64,000 nucleotides of DNA from assembly GCF_016802725.1 (NCBI RefSeq), contig NC_052679.1, positions 17,725,635 through 17,789,634 of the forward strand, read 5' to 3'. Made by a program: the position numbers and the translations under genes. The notes under the pieces are model-generated. The model was given only the letters and a program-made list of their open reading frames with translations, did not search any database and had not been told where the DNA came from. This document shows positions 1-13,382 of the stretch, one piece after another. Source of the stretch: Solenopsis invicta (lineage: Eukaryota; Arthropoda; Insecta; Hymenoptera; Formicidae). The stretch's first letter is position 1; every line of letters begins with the position of its first letter.

Positions 1-700
1 TGGTTGCACAGATCACGGGGGAAAAGAAGGGGACTTGGGGCGACCGCCGTTTGTTGTTTTACTCGACTCGCGGGCACCGATGGCACGGACTCGTTGCCTC
101 GACTTTTTTTTTCACAGCCGAGTGGCATCGCGTTATCGATCGCGGTTGAAGCAGGTAGTATAGCCAAGGGTACTCGCTTGTAAAACTGTGCTGGCAATCA
201 TGCGGTCGCGTAGGCCGTCGTGGAAGGCGCGCGCTACGCTCCGACTTCCGCAGTTTCGCGTTCTTTCGGTACGCCATGGCACCGCACCACACGCGTTACT
301 CTCGTATCACCTCGGGTTATGCAACTGCTCCCCGAAAACGCGAGAGAGAAAGAGAGAGAGAGAGAGACTTCGTGCATTTAAATTTAGCCGGTACAACGGC
401 TGTTTCGGTAGTCGTTCGGCCGCGCGACGTGACACCGTCGTTTTTAACGGTGCGATAATGTCACACACCGAACCTAGACGATCGTAAACGTATACGCGGC
501 GAGTCGCGGTTATAATACCGCGACGTCGTCGACGGTGTAAGCGCGTTTCCCGTCCACGCGGGGATTTTACACGTTGGAATCCGGGTTATCTCTCCACCGC
601 GCGGCACTCTCATCGTCGCTTCGCATATCTATACCCGCGGCGATAACGATACCTCATCGTATCGTAAAACGCTAGGGAAACTCGCAGGTTGAAACCATAT
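1..700. other. CpG-rich non-coding segment at window start
   Basis: The segment has many CpG dinucleotides and a GA tract, and no exon-like reading frame with splice sites. Short open frames on both strands reflect the lack of stop codons in GC-rich sequence and have no recognisable domain. Lying upstream of the exon at 13.4 kb on the same strand, it could hold a 5' untranslated exon or promoter of that gene. That is inference only: no TATA box or initiator stands out. Confidence 0.35.
342..367. repeat. (GA)n purine tract
   Basis: GA dinucleotides run nearly uninterrupted, with one AAA break. In insects such tracts can bind GAGA factor and often sit near promoters; here only the repeat itself is seen. 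Confidence 0.85.
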
Positions 701-3130
701 ATATATTGAAAGTGTTTTCAGAAGTCTTTCACTTTTCGTCGTAATCTTCTCCGTAGCACATTACGTTCCGCATATGTGCCATCGCTGAATAGCGATGCGA
801 ATATATATATATAGAAAAGGAATAGATAATAGAATGAATGGTGCGCGCGGCGAAAATACGGGTCAGCGTTTTCCTCGATTATATATTTTTCCATGCCTTT
901 GCTCCATTTTCACGTTCGGCGTACAATGACGTTATATCAGATTTAACATGATATTGATCTTAAAGCCAGCATTAAATGTGTATGTGTATATAATATTTTT
1001 TTTTTGCGGCACAGTTAGCAAATGAATAAATAATCTCGTTTATATTATCCTGGTTTTGCACAACTATGAAGCTTAATTCAAGTAAATTTAATACGGGATC
1101 ATTGCATAATACTGTTGATATTATGATACTCTTATTGGATAAAATCCATTTATATTATCATTATCACTTTTATTTATTGCGCCCTTTGTGGTAGATCTCT
1201 TCGCCCATTCCATTCGAGGTATTAATAATTTTCCGTAATAATTTCGTGACTAGCAAAATGACGATTGAATAAAGAGAGTTGAAATTAGTTCACGAGGTAT
1301 TTTTATTAAATTATTTACAATTATCTTTCTTTAGGAGATTGCACATTTAGTAAAGATACAGATATTTTGTGGAATATAATTTTATACTTTCTTAAAGCAT
1401 TTTGAGTAAATGTTAAAAATACCTACTTATCATAATCAAATTATACATAATTACTGTCAATCACATAAAATTATTCAAAATAATACGCACGTGGAAAAAA
1501 TAGGTTACGAATATTCTTGTTTAAAAATACATGACTCCTAAGGCCGTCACTCTTAAGGCAAGTTATTTCGAGACAAATACCTTTTTCACGATAGATAAAA
1601 GTTATCGCGATTGCCATTTGTTGCTTGTGGGGGGTTTACTGGTCTAAGTCCAATAATTCAAGTTAAAAGAATTAACGAAACACTTTCTTTCTTTAATCTA
1701 ACGGTTTTCCAATAATACTTTTTATGAATATTAAATTACTAGTTGGAATCGCTAACACCGAAAAGATACGTTTAAATTTTCAGTTTACTGTTACAAACGT
1801 GTCGACTTTTTTTCTTCGACTTATACGCGAATTGTTTTCTCAAAGCAGAGAGTATTTACAGACGCGACGACAAGACAGAATAATAGAAGAAAGATTTTGA
1901 CGTTAACAATCGTAACTAGAGATACAAATTAAATCATGACATTAGTTATTCATTATGCGTATCGACCAACACCATTAATAATCCATTTATTTTTTCTTAT
2001 CTATCAACGCTATCTGAAACTACTTCGCTGATACTTATTTTGTCGTTCGGGTCTGACCTAATTCCTTTCGGACGTGGTAACTCCGACAGTGTCTAGCAGA
2101 AGTTTAAGCTCAGCTATTTTAACCACTCCTCGAAAATAGATCTGCATACTATCCGAGAGAAATGGCGGGTGTCGTCATGCTGTCGTTCAGCTATCATCTT
2201 CGCGCATACGTTGTCTTAACATTAATATATTTATACACGGTACATCGCTTTCCTTCTCACTGCGACTTCTCAATCATGCTAAATAATGATGCCTATTGTC
2301 GAGAAAAAATTATGGAATTTGTGTGGAAAGACGTGTATTATCTACAATAGCTAATAATAAAAAATATCAAATATGTGATATCACACTGCGCCAAAAAGTG
2401 GAGCAAATTCTTAAACTAAATTCCGAAATGTCTTTGTATTGATAAGTATCTTAAAAACATTTTAAAAATATTGCATATATTTTAAATATTTTTGTAAACA
2501 CTAAACAAATTTATTAATCGGATTTTATTAGATTAATGAGATTGGATTTTATTGAATTAATTAAGATGTCCCACGTGGTTTTTGATCGAGATCTTATTTT
2601 TATTATTTGATGTTGACAGACAAGCTATTGTCTCGACATTTTCTTTTTTGGCTGATACACAAAAATTCAGCGTTTCGTCAGATTTATATTAGTCACACGA
2701 CTGCGTTCCAAGGAACAGGTGAGCGCCGCGTACAGTACGAGATGTTGGTTTATCGATATCGGTAGCGTTAACATAATTGATTTGACTGTACGTCGCTGAG
2801 AACAATTAGCTCGTACACAAACAAGTCGTGAAAATGACCTGTGCGTACGTGTATACGCAACGATTCAATTAAATATCGTACGTAGTATTCTTCTCGACAG
2901 TGTTTCTATTTAAATTTTAATCACTATTTTAAAAACTGTAATTTATCTTAGAAGATTTTACGAAACTTGAAAAAGCTATTACGTAAGATTTACGCGTGTT
3001 AAATTTTATTTAAAATTGAAGTTCTTCTGTAAAACTTTTCTTTTTACTTTTTCTAACTCGGAAGATCTTGACGACAAGTAAAGAAAATTATAATTGAACC
3101 GTTATAAGCTGTACGATTTTGATTAAAATT
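701..3130. other. AT-rich non-coding stretch
   Basis: The sequence is AT-rich with short homopolymer runs and stops in all frames. The frame at 2162-2350 (62 codons) has no recognisable family and no convincing splice sites. I see no RNA gene or element here. Confidence 0.6.
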
Positions 3131-4180
3131 CTTTACTTATTACAAATTCCTATTATGTTGTCCGAAATATAAAGTTGCAACCATTGACATTGATACATGA
3201 AACGGTACGTCGCGGTAGCCGATTATAATAGATTTAATGTAAGAAAACACGAGAAGAAAAAGAACTAGCGTCACTCTTTCGTCGATTTTCCGATTTCTCG
3301 CCGCGATTTCCCGATTCGTCTTGCGATACGACTGTGTTCGAGCGGTCGATGAATAATACACGGGCACAAGTGTGTCGCGGATTACAAGTCGCGCGCGCAC
3401 GCGCCCAGGTAATGCGGCAAAAGCGCCTAACAGAGCGAAGAAATGCCCGAGCTCGAAGTCCGATAACTCATTGCTCGTCATTCACCTTGAGAGGGGAATC
3501 GGGACACGTGCAGTAGGTCGCCTGGCCGATATGTCGAGGGGACCAATCGCCAATGGATACCGATATCGCGCGTGTGTGCGTGCGTGCATCTACCCGCCCA
3601 CATACGATCGCAATCTCGCTCGTGTCGGTGATCGCATCGAGAATAAAAAAAGAAAAATCATAATGTAGTGGATACGCGTAGAGATAACGATTTTTTACTA
3701 CGCCGCCGCAGTCGCAGTCGCAGTCTACTCTCTTTTCCTCGTGCGACGAGCACGAAGACGCCGTTGCAAAACACATGATTCCGTGTCGAAATATATGGGA
3801 CGGTGCTCCCAGTGGCCTAGTCCGTATACGTTAACCGTTCAATAACGCTCTTATTTATTTACGTACGTATTTTATCGTACAACCGAAATAAACGGCGTAA
3901 CAACGCCTATGAAACGTGAACGACGTACGGGCGGACGTACTAGTGTCGCCGATCATTGGAAAAAGGGAAGAGAAGCGACTCGCAATATGTCGCGCGAAGG
4001 TCGTCCTCGCCCTGGGGTCGAAATTGATCTCCGATAGATCGAAGGTGCGAGTCTAATTTTACTCCACGTACACCGCGGAGTTAGAAGAAACACGAAAAGA
4101 CTTTCTTGGGGAAAACTTTTTATCCGCATGCGGCAGGCCGACGCGGCAGCCACTTTGAAAGTCTTTTCGTGTGCATTCTG
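3131..4180. other. CpG-enriched non-coding stretch
   Basis: CpG content rises sharply compared with both sides. There is a short GTCGCA hexamer run at 3701-3725. Overlapping open frames on both strands look like low-stop GC sequence, not genes. A regulatory role is possible but not shown. Confidence 0.4.
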
Positions 4181-6550
4181 CCGAATGAATTTAAAGAACC
4201 CTGCCTACGCTCGTCATTAAACTTCTCGCATTTCCCTTTTGTCCGCGGATTCTTTGAGCAAGTTGGAGAAAATGTTTCCTTACCAAAAAAATATCGAATA
4301 CTCATTTCAAAATTTGATTTTGGAGTTGGGACAAGTATCAAAGTTATAATTAAAAAATTTTTTAAAGACCGTAGAAATATCGAGCTTACTAAGCAACTTA
4401 CTTTTTACAGTCTTGCACGAGAGACAGCCCATTATTACAATCTGATACAAAAATAGTTATGAACGTGTTCTAAAGATTAAAACGGTAAAAGGTCGTGAAA
4501 CGAAATTTGATGTGCAGTCTAATTTTGATTAAAAAATGATTTATTATGCTGTAACTTTTCTCTTCTATCTTTGGATATGTGTGACCTAAATTTTAATTAC
4601 ACACCGTGTTCTCAATAATGGACACTGCCGCGAAATGATAAGCCTCGCGATATTAATTTAATATAACGAATAGTGCTTGAAGCTTGTCCCATTTTCATTC
4701 TCTACTTAAACAATATTTTATCCTCGCGTTTTACATAATAAGTTAATTAATCATGAAAGACTGAATGCGACAGAGAACAATATTTTTTAATGAAGCAAAT
4801 CGTCTATCACGCATGCGACTTTTTCTTGTGTTTTATGAAGGTGAAATCGCGTGTTCGTATAACCGAAATATTAAACCGACATGCTTTGCGTGACTCTCTC
4901 AACGCAACTTGAAAAAAAGGCAACCATGGTATGCATAGCATGTCGGTTGGAAGTGTTAATTGCGTTACGCTCTCTGACAACACAATGCAAATTTGTCCTT
5001 GAAATAACTAACCGAGGGTTAAGACAAGCTATCCCTATGCGGTGGCTGAAGCAGCTTACGTCCGTTCAATATTTCGAGATAATAATGGAGATAACAATAA
5101 TTTATAATTTTTGAACGGATAAATTGAATATCTGATAGTAGTCTTTGATCATTCGCTTCGATTAAATATACATTGTTTGAAGCAAATTTTTTATTTCCAT
5201 TTATTGATAAGATTAAATATTCTATTCGTTTTCTGCTGATGAAAAGCAGATGATTGTTATATGTAGGATAATACCGTGAAAATTAGATTTGATTCAGCTG
5301 GATTATTCCGAAAAATGCTTCTATGAACATCCGTACAGTAATTCGTTTAATTCTTTCTGTTGCTAAAGCAAACGCCGGGAAAGCAAGGGCGGGAAGTTGA
5401 AGAAATTTTTCGAGCGTGCCATTTCATTATGCCGTCTAGATGTTAACCTAATTTAACCACCGTCCTATTTGAATTCCGGACTGCGCCGGTGCGAAGTGAC
5501 CCAGTGCGGGGGTTTATAGGTTACTCCGGTTCCCTGCGATATAGATTTTTCGCGCGGGGTGCGTCCTACCGCATAGCAGTTCAGCGAGAACCTCCATGTT
5601 CGCCCGGACGTTTTCTTGAATAAGGTTTATACGCCCTTACGATATAAGAAATGCACAGTTATTTAGTCCTACTGGTTGCCGTCAAGAAACGTATAAGTAA
5701 ACAACTGAAATATGTAAAAAAAACAGTCATGATATTTCGGTAAAAATTATTTGTTTCTACGAGTTTAAATAAGGTACATTGATAACTGCGCACGTGTGGG
5801 CGAATTTCTTGTAGAACTAGCGGTAGCGATATCGTCATAAATCTGACGATATATGGGACGTCCATAAAACCAATTCTAATAAAAAGTGTAGAAACAATTT
5901 AGATCTTTGTCGTAAAGTCGTAAGAATTTAATTCCCGATATAAAACCGAACGAAACGCGAAATGACAAACGCGATCGCGCCGAATGGAAGCCACGTGAGA
6001 GGGGAAAAAAAATGGAACGGGACGATCGTGAGCGATTGTCCTCTTGACATCCGTGATATTTGCCTTGATAATGGATCGAATTTAGCGGTGACGGTCTCAT
6101 ATCGACAGATTATTGTACACGCATATTTCACCGAGACTGCCCGTGTGCCTTATATAATGAAATGCGGCTAACCGCTTGCACAGACATGGTGGCCACCCAA
6201 TATCGAGCGCGGGAAATTACGATGGCTGTTTACCCAAGTCTTCCAGTTACATCCTGACGTTTAACTCGATGAGTTCGATAGGTTACGTAATTTCGTTGCT
6301 CCGATCCATTTACCGCAAAGGTACGTCGCTAGCTAAGCACGCTGGCATTTGCTGTTGGCGCAAACATGATTTTTTGATAGCACGAAGCAACCAAGATGGT
6401 ATCAGTCTGACGCGATATGACGTACGCGATCACATTCACAAATTCGAACATACACGCAAAAAAATCTTATATTATATAAAGAATTTTGAGCGAATCTGAC
6501 ATAAAGGATTACTTAGACGTGTTGAAAAAAACCTAACGAATTTTTTTTTT
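4181..6550. other. AT-rich non-coding stretch
   Basis: Mostly AT-rich with several stop-limited frames of under 110 codons, none recognisable. The frame at 6176-6499 (107 codons) has ordinary background composition and no domain signature. A nested inverted repeat at 4874-4948 is listed separately. Confidence 0.5.
4874..4948. repeat. Nested inverted repeat, 12 bp perfect arms
   Basis: AACCGACATGCT at 4874-4885 is matched by its exact reverse complement at 4937-4948. Inside lies a second small stem, TTGCGT pairing with ACGCAA. The 12-mer AAACCGACATGC also occurs near 21551-21562. This could be a remnant of an inverted-repeat element; function is unknown. Confidence 0.55.
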
Positions 6551-6559
6551 AAGAAAAAC

Positions 6560-7105
6560 AGAAAGAGAAAAATGTCGTGTTTGTTTTACTGTAAAGATCT
6601 TACTTTTTTGCTATTTAGCGTTTAAATTTTATTAAAAAACTAAATAAAGATGGTATTGCTCTTCAAGTTTTCCTAAATTACGTTTTTAAAAGCATTTACG
6701 GTGACCACTGTTGCTCCCGCGAAACTTATTACAAAACAAAATGGCACAAACTTTACAAAGTTGAAACATAAATCTATGACAAGACTCGATGTAGGTGTTC
6801 TTCGACATAATACATTTGAACAAAATGGCAACTGGTCGAAGTCAATATAATGGTTTTTCATTTATTTCGCTTTTTGACTCACAAAAAACTAATAAAAAAA
6901 TTGTTTTAGCACTTTTAGCGTCTAAAAAAGTATGTAAAATTACAAGCCGAGTTCTTCAAGATATGACCATTTTTGAAAACATGAATTAGGAAAACTTGAA
7001 TAGTGACATCACGTCATATTATTTTTTTAATAAAATTTTAATTTTACACAAAAAAAGTTATAATATTTCTAACAGAATAGATATGACTTTTATCTCATTC
7101 TTTTT
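6560..7105. mobile_element. Imperfect foldback (MITE-like) element
   Basis: A long imperfect inverted repeat is centred near 6831. The clearest part is TTCAAGTTTTCCTAA at about 6662, which pairs with its near-complement ending at 7000. Pairing continues outward through AAATTTTATTAAAAAA on both sides. No transposase is encoded. Frames across it (6673-6861 on - and 6795-6989 on +) are by-products of the repeat. Ends and target-site duplication could not be fixed, so boundaries are approximate. Confidence 0.55.
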
Positions 7106-7740
7106 TCCAAAATTTGCAAAGTTATGTATGTACTTAAGATAACATTAGAAGAAGTTTGTGCAATATTTCAAATTTAAAAAGTACGAAATCCCCTAAAAAG
7201 TCTTGGTCTTTTAAAAGAATTCCAAATTTCTTTTAGAGAGCTCTTTTAGATCTTTGTTCGAATTGCTTCGAAGTCAACATCTTTTGATAATCATCTTTCT
7301 CCTAATTACATTAGAATGCGAAACTAAAAGTTATTTGCTCAGACAATTGGAGTTAATCAAGCTATGCCAACGACCCGGTATTTCCTTTTAGTTTACGTTA
7401 AAGCGAGAGAACAACTTTAAACTCTTTATTGTTATGTATGTGCTTTAGCTAACGAATAAAATCATTTAAGAAAGATAAAACTGTACATAAATTCTTTATA
7501 TTCTCACTCTCTATCCTTTAGAAGGATATCTTTAATTTGAAATAAAAGACTCGCAGACCTTTGTCTCTCCGTTTCTACATAAACTGCATTATTAAAAAGA
7601 AGAGTCTTGTGCGATAGAGAGGACCGTTGGCACTCTGGATAGTTTCTGGCATCGTAGCATTCTGAATATTCCGATCGTGCATTAGGCAGTGAGCCTAAAC
7701 TAGCAAAAGCAGAATTATTGTCCGCAACGAGAGCCGATAG
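7106..7740. other. AT-rich non-coding stretch
   Basis: I see nothing beyond ordinary AT-rich sequence. The - strand frame at 7504-7767 has no recognisable domain. Confidence 0.5.
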
Positions 7741-7801
7741 TATAACGGTACCCGCCACATTCTCCACCCTTTGGCCGCCATCGCGCCGATGTTGCTGCCT
7801 C

Positions 7802-7810
7802 TGTGTGTGT

Positions 7811-7878
<68 letters not shown>
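7802..7878. repeat. (GT)n microsatellite
   Basis: About 38 TG/GT units with one TA interruption near the left end. It produces spurious Val-Cys or Thr-His repeat frames on both strands. Confidence 0.97.
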
Positions 7879-7879
<1 letters not shown>

Positions 7880-9785
7880 CCTCCACGCCACCCTCTCTCT
7901 TGCCCGCGAGCTCCGCTCCATGGAGGGTGACCTACTTTGCGCTAGCCGGCTGGAACCGTTGCTTCCGCACACGCCTCGGGATTCAGGTTATATTGCACCC
8001 TCTCCGCGTGCCATCCGCACTCTCCGCTCGCGTTTGCGGGGAGGACTTCGCACGCCTCGTAATCGGATTGGATAACGGGTGACGCGATTACGGTCATGAA
8101 GCGACAGAAGGATATGATCGTGGTAGATCGAATTTTTCATTGAGGCTTGACTTTTAAGCTCTGAAAGCCACGAGGCTGCCGATCCTTGCCTTTGGATAAT
8201 GACTCTTAATCTCTTATCAGCTAATTCTTTAATCCTTTGGTCTGAACGAACATTGATATTAGTGCATGATGTAGCAGAGACGTAGCAGCACAATCGATTT
8301 TCCATGTGCGACACGACCTTTTCGAAATTATAACTGTAGCTCAGTTAAATTAATTACACCTGTGCTACATGCACGTGGGACATGCATGGCATAAAATAAC
8401 ATCTATTCCGATATACGTGAATAAGGCGCTCAGACAATATACAATCGTAATGTACCGCCAACAAACTCCGACAGAGTATTGTGACTCACAGCATGAATTC
8501 TTCGTTTCATCCTTTCTGTGGCGATGTGATACATTCTCGCTCTCGCGTTATTATTTCTCGCCTCCCTCCGTCTCCCTCCGTCGGCCACCCCTTTACGTAA
8601 ATTACGCGATGGTGTTCTGCCCGACATAATAATAACTCGTCGCATTTCGGCTTCTTTGGATAATGGATATTCCGGACTGCCACAATGAGAACGCCTACCG
8701 CCCTCTCTCCGTAGCCCAAATGCAGGATGCAGTCGCGCGCGCGTAAAAATGCATGTAAAATAGCGCGGACGAGCGTCGCGAGAGTGGAATATAAACACGT
8801 CGTGCCGCGCCGTTAGGCCGAAAGAAAAGGGGATTGCAACAAAAAGTGACGAAAATGCTCTCGAATGGGATGGGAAAGTTCGCGTCTAGACCAAATGAGT
8901 GTACTAAAAACGCGGAACTTGAAGGCGTCTGCACATATACCTGAGCACACAATCATTCAAACGCTTCACGCGTTTCTCCCCTTTTTACGCTTCTCCCCTT
9001 CTAATTCCCCGTCTAAGTCCTCCCGGCCTTTATTTGCCCTCCATGAAATTAATCGTCGTCCGACTTACTTCCGAACGTTATTTTCCCACATCCCCCTTGG
9101 TTAATCGCTTTATAGTTTATTTATGTCACGTAATTAATCGAATATTTATCTAGGATAAGAACCTAATACGCTCTAAGTGTATCCTAATGAACATTTGATG
9201 GGTCATCAGCCTGTGGTTTTCGTGCGTGGATATCATTTCGGCACCCCGCTTTATTTGCTAACGTAGGAACGTACGATTTCATTTTTAGAAGTAGTCGTAC
9301 AGGTAACACAATTTTATGTTTTATGATACATGATGAAAATCGCGTACCCCGAATATAGAGTTTGAGCACGAAGATACGTTTTCGTCGTACACTATATTTT
9401 TAAGATAACCAACCTCTTTCTGTACATGTGAGACGTGTGCCTGCGAAAGTATCGAATAATATCTGTGTTAAAAGGACACGAGCGACAAAATTTCTCCCGT
9501 TTCTCGACGAGCGTAGCGTAAGCCGGGAATGTCGTACCGGTCGTGCGGACATTACGTCACACCACCTCGCTCTCGCGGAGACTGCGCAAAACGGATGGAC
9601 ACGCGGTGTCAGCCCCTAGAAAATTTACGTGCGTTTACACCCGTGTTCCCGGACCACTCCTGGATTACATTCAGCACCTCTGCTCCGTTCGTCGTAATTC
9701 AATCCCCGACCAGGTCGGGATGTGCCCATGACAGGCCACGGGTCATTCGCAAACGTGGGGTCAACACAGAGAAACGACAGTATTA
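7880..9785. other. Mixed composition non-coding stretch
   Basis: CpG-rich up to about 8.1 kb and again at 8.5-8.9 kb, with AT-rich sequence between. Several overlapping frames of 60-122 codons on both strands lack splice context and family resemblance. No supported gene. Confidence 0.45.
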
Positions 9786-9796
9786 GCGCGCGCGCG

Positions 9797-9854
<58 letters not shown>
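9786..9854. repeat. Compound (GC)n-(CA)n microsatellite
   Basis: About ten GC units (9786-9805) run straight into about 25 CA units (9805-9854), then an alternating TACATA-type tail to about 9880. The whole run is alternating purine-pyrimidine, a sequence type able to form Z-DNA. Confidence 0.95.
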
Positions 9855-9858
<4 letters not shown>

Positions 9859-9880
9859 CATACATGCACATATATACATA

Positions 9881-11370
9881 CGGGGAGGTCGCGAGCGGGG
9901 AGGAGGTGTCGTTGCTTTTTACGATCCGCCAACTTCGGAACTGGGCCAACCGCGATCGCGCGCGCCTCACAACTATAAAGGCGCGTAGAGTTCTGGGTCG
10001 AATGGAATCCTCGTAACTGACATATACGGGAGAAGAGTCGCATGGCGTGTGCGTGTCCTCGATCGTAGGGGATTGCTCTGGATCCTCTCTCTTGTATCCC
10101 GATGCCGCGCAAATTCGTCGATACGGTGTTACATTCGTAAGTTTGGCCGGGGGGAGAGATGCGATATAGGTTTGTACCTCTCGTGTAGATGGGATAACGA
10201 ATCGCCGGCGGTACTTCCGAAGATACATCTCCGTGATGTACAACCCGTCGTGGTACGAGAACCAGCGTTTCGCGACGTGTACATACGATGCTGCAGTGTT
10301 TTCCTCACGTCTCCTTCCGGAGATCACCCAATTCCACGGCGATCTTCCTACCTCGCTCTGTTCCGCAATACCTACCTACTCTCCGAGCAACGGTGGGGGA
10401 AAATTTGCGCAGTGTCCTCCTCTCGGAGGGGTGGTCGCCGAGATAGTAGCGATAGTCACGGTCAAGACGGTATTGCTGATCGCCAATAACAGCTGCGCGA
10501 ACGACTTCATATAGTAGATCACTAACGACCAACGCGAATGGAAATTATAGATACAGAGAGTACTATAGTCAAGCAAAACTGTGAATAGGACATGGGGAAC
10601 GGAATTAGCGGGAGTGTGGAACCGCGAGAGGGTTAACGGGGAGAGGGGATGCACAACGAGAGAACGGGGACGAGTAGGGGTGGTACCGGGACGGAGCCTG
10701 CACGGAGGTTGCTGTCGACGCCCTGCCGCTGCTTCCTGGTTTCCCTATATTGATTTTCCACCGTGCGCGTGAGCTAGAGAGAGAGAGACGAAATGGAGCC
10801 GAGAAACGTTTCCCCTCTGTATGTACGTGAGGGTGGGTATGAATGTGTGTGTTCGCGCGTGAGTCCAATGCTTTGGTGCGTGGGTGCGCGCGTGCGCCCG
10901 TGTGCGTGCACGCGCGCGCGAAGCGGCCCGGGAGAGGGAAGCGGATTGGTACCCAGGTGGGGTCCGGGGGACCCGCGTGCACGAGAAAGGAAGAGACACC
11001 AGGACCAGGGGGTTATACGGGCGGCGCGAAGGGGACGCGTTCGAGGAGAAGGTGGGGCCACCTTTTGCACCTCCGCCGGCCATGCCGGCGTGGAAAGATG
11101 GGCACGATTATTCGACATCAGGGGGTCCACCCCTTTCGTTCCTCTCCGCTCCATTCGTACGATATATACCTGAATATATCCGCGTCTCTCTCTTCTCTCT
11201 TTTCCCTGTGCCCTCCCGCGTTTGACCAAATAAGTGTCACGGCCGTTTCCTTCCAGAACGACGGCGAAGGCCGCGCTCCGTTTGTGTTGGCGTAAATTTC
11301 AATATTGGTCCAGGATGGGCGAGATGTGTGAGGATTATCACATGGTGCGAGAGATTTATTTATATCGCGT
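9881..11370. other. CpG-rich stretch with long open frames, probably non-coding
   Basis: The block is CpG-rich and low in stop codons, so frames of 90-190 codons overlap on both strands. The - frame 9761-10327 runs through the CA repeat and has no domain. The + frame 10233-10514 reads like a plausible peptide in part but lacks a splice-bounded exon and is not recognised. An unidentified exon at 10.17-10.5 kb cannot be excluded. Purine-rich and GTGCG-rich repeats fill 10.6-10.95 kb. Confidence 0.35.
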
Positions 11371-13376
11371 ATCAAGTAAACTGTTAAGGCGCGTGATTTA
11401 TGATTTATTAAGTAAGTAGCATTAATACACGATGAGATATCATACGTTTATGCAAATTATTCTGGACGTGCTAATTCTTCAGAAATTCTCCGATAAGCTC
11501 GAATCTTTTTCAAGATGTTCCTAATATTGCACTATCGAAAGTTTGCATATTTATCGTCTAGCTTCGCGCATAGCTCATAGATGGTTTCATAGATATTTTC
11601 TAAGGGCAGAAATATAAAATATTTGTTGCTACCATAGACGTTTCAAGAAGTTCCGTCCACACGGCGATGCTCCAAGGAGAAGCATTTATTTGCGCGAATA
11701 GACATTTCTCCTGCACTGTACCACCGCCCGTTATTTTTCGTTACATTGGCCGTTCTTCTCAATTGGTCACCTTCAAAGGTTCTCCGTTCTCCTCCGTTAT
11801 CATGTCTCACCCATTTCTTTTCCCCATAACTCCTTGTCTGCTTCCCTTACGAGACACTACATGCACAAGAAGAAATCAGGGCAAAGAAATTGCTGCGCGA
11901 GGAAGACGCGCTTGCTCGGATTATTCTTCATAAACACTCTTCAAGCAGCGTGAAATAAATGTTTTACACAATATCACAATTTAACCAATCGTTTAAGTTA
12001 AATTCGATAAATCGATATTATATATTTGGCTCCTAACTTTTAGTGTCATAGTATTATTACCTAGTAAAAGTGTTCACTATTTGAAATAATTTATAAATAA
12101 ACAGAAAATATACGAGAGAGAATCAAAAACTAAAGCCATTGTTTAAATTGCGCGGTAATTAAAACTATGAAAATGTGATATGTTTAATTGCTCAGAGTTA
12201 ATTCTGTTAAAATTGTTAAATGTATTTTGCTTTTACTTTTTGATTTTCCTTAATTTAAATATAATCTTTCTGTTCTGCAGCACTTTCATAGAACATCGCT
12301 ATCGCTATCGAATATTACCTTGGCACATCATAATTCGCTTGAATCTCCACAATAATCCATATATCGATCAAGATCAAATCAATACGTGATAGACGATGCA
12401 CGTATTGATTTGATCTCGCGAAGTTTATTAATTTCCGGAGCTGATCTTTTTATCAAACTTTTCACGCGACGAAGTCGTGACATCCGAAATAAAAGAGGGT
12501 CGTGGTGTTAGGCTTTATCAAACTCTTTCGTCAAGAACACGGCGTTTTTGGCCGCGCGATTGCCGAAATAAAGAAAGGGAAACGGACGTGCATTAAGGGT
12601 GTGGCGCGACGGCTGGGATAGACTTTTGAATATATCCCCGCTTTAACTGTACTCCCCGATTCGTTACAAGTGGTCTATTACAAGCCTTTCTTTGGCCCGT
12701 CTTTTTTACCCCTGCGCTTTCTTTCTTACTGCTCGCGGGTGGGCATGCTTCTTTCTGGCAGATCCTTCCTCTTCCACCGCCGGGAACGTTACTTCCCTTA
12801 TCGTTTTTCAAGTTCTTCGCTTCACTTGTCCTCCTCCTTCTCCTCCTCGGTAGCACTGCTGGTTTACACGGTATTCCATCCAGTACATTCGCTCACCGCT
12901 AGAAAGGTTTTTCCTAACCAGAAGTAAGCACCTTATCTCTTGAAATGGTTCGCGGCGGAAATTGAAAAATCCAAAATTCATGGAGTCTTATGCGCGACTT
13001 TTTGTATATTATAGCGAGAACGCCCTCGGTTTTTGTCTCGCGCGAGACAATCGTCGTAATGGAGGCCCACGAGTATCGTTCGCGCGAAATTAAGTGAAGT
13101 AGGCAAACATTTCGCCACCGACGCGCTTCGAGATTTGTAGACTTGAGACGAACCAGATTCTATTTAGATACCGCATATCCAGTGTACATAATTTGCGAGC
13201 TGTGACAACTTGTAACATCGTATCTCTCTCACTTATGGCAAAACTCTTTAAAATTACTTCTAGTATCGATATTCAAAAAATTGCTTTTCCACGTGAAACG
13301 CGATGCGACAATTGAATTATAGGAATATAAGATTACGAATATAAGATTCACAGTGTGTCTCCTCGACATTTTCCAG
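11371..13376. other. AT-rich sequence upstream of the first exon
   Basis: AT-rich, with a moderately GC-richer patch at 12.5-13.1 kb. A perfect hairpin at 12371-12416 is listed separately. The right end (about 13345-13376) is a pyrimidine-rich tract ending in TTTTCCAG, a good splice acceptor for the exon that follows. The rest is best read as upstream intron or 5' flank. Confidence 0.5.
12371..12416. repeat. Perfect short hairpin, 18 bp arms
   Basis: AGATCAAATCAATACGTG at 12371-12388 is followed by a 10 nt loop and its exact reverse complement at 12399-12416. The stem is too short for a typical insect microRNA precursor and has no flanking pairing that I can see. It could form a small cruciform or be a decayed inverted-repeat element. 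Confidence 0.8.
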
Positions 13377-13382
13377 GATCGT

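Noticed and set aside
7695..8082. Several frames with Thr-His or Val-Cys repeats on both strands
   Set aside because: They are translations of the GT microsatellite, not proteins.
9761..10327. 188-codon - strand frame
   Set aside because: It runs into the CA/GC repeat, overlaps long frames on the other strand and has no recognisable domain or splice boundaries.
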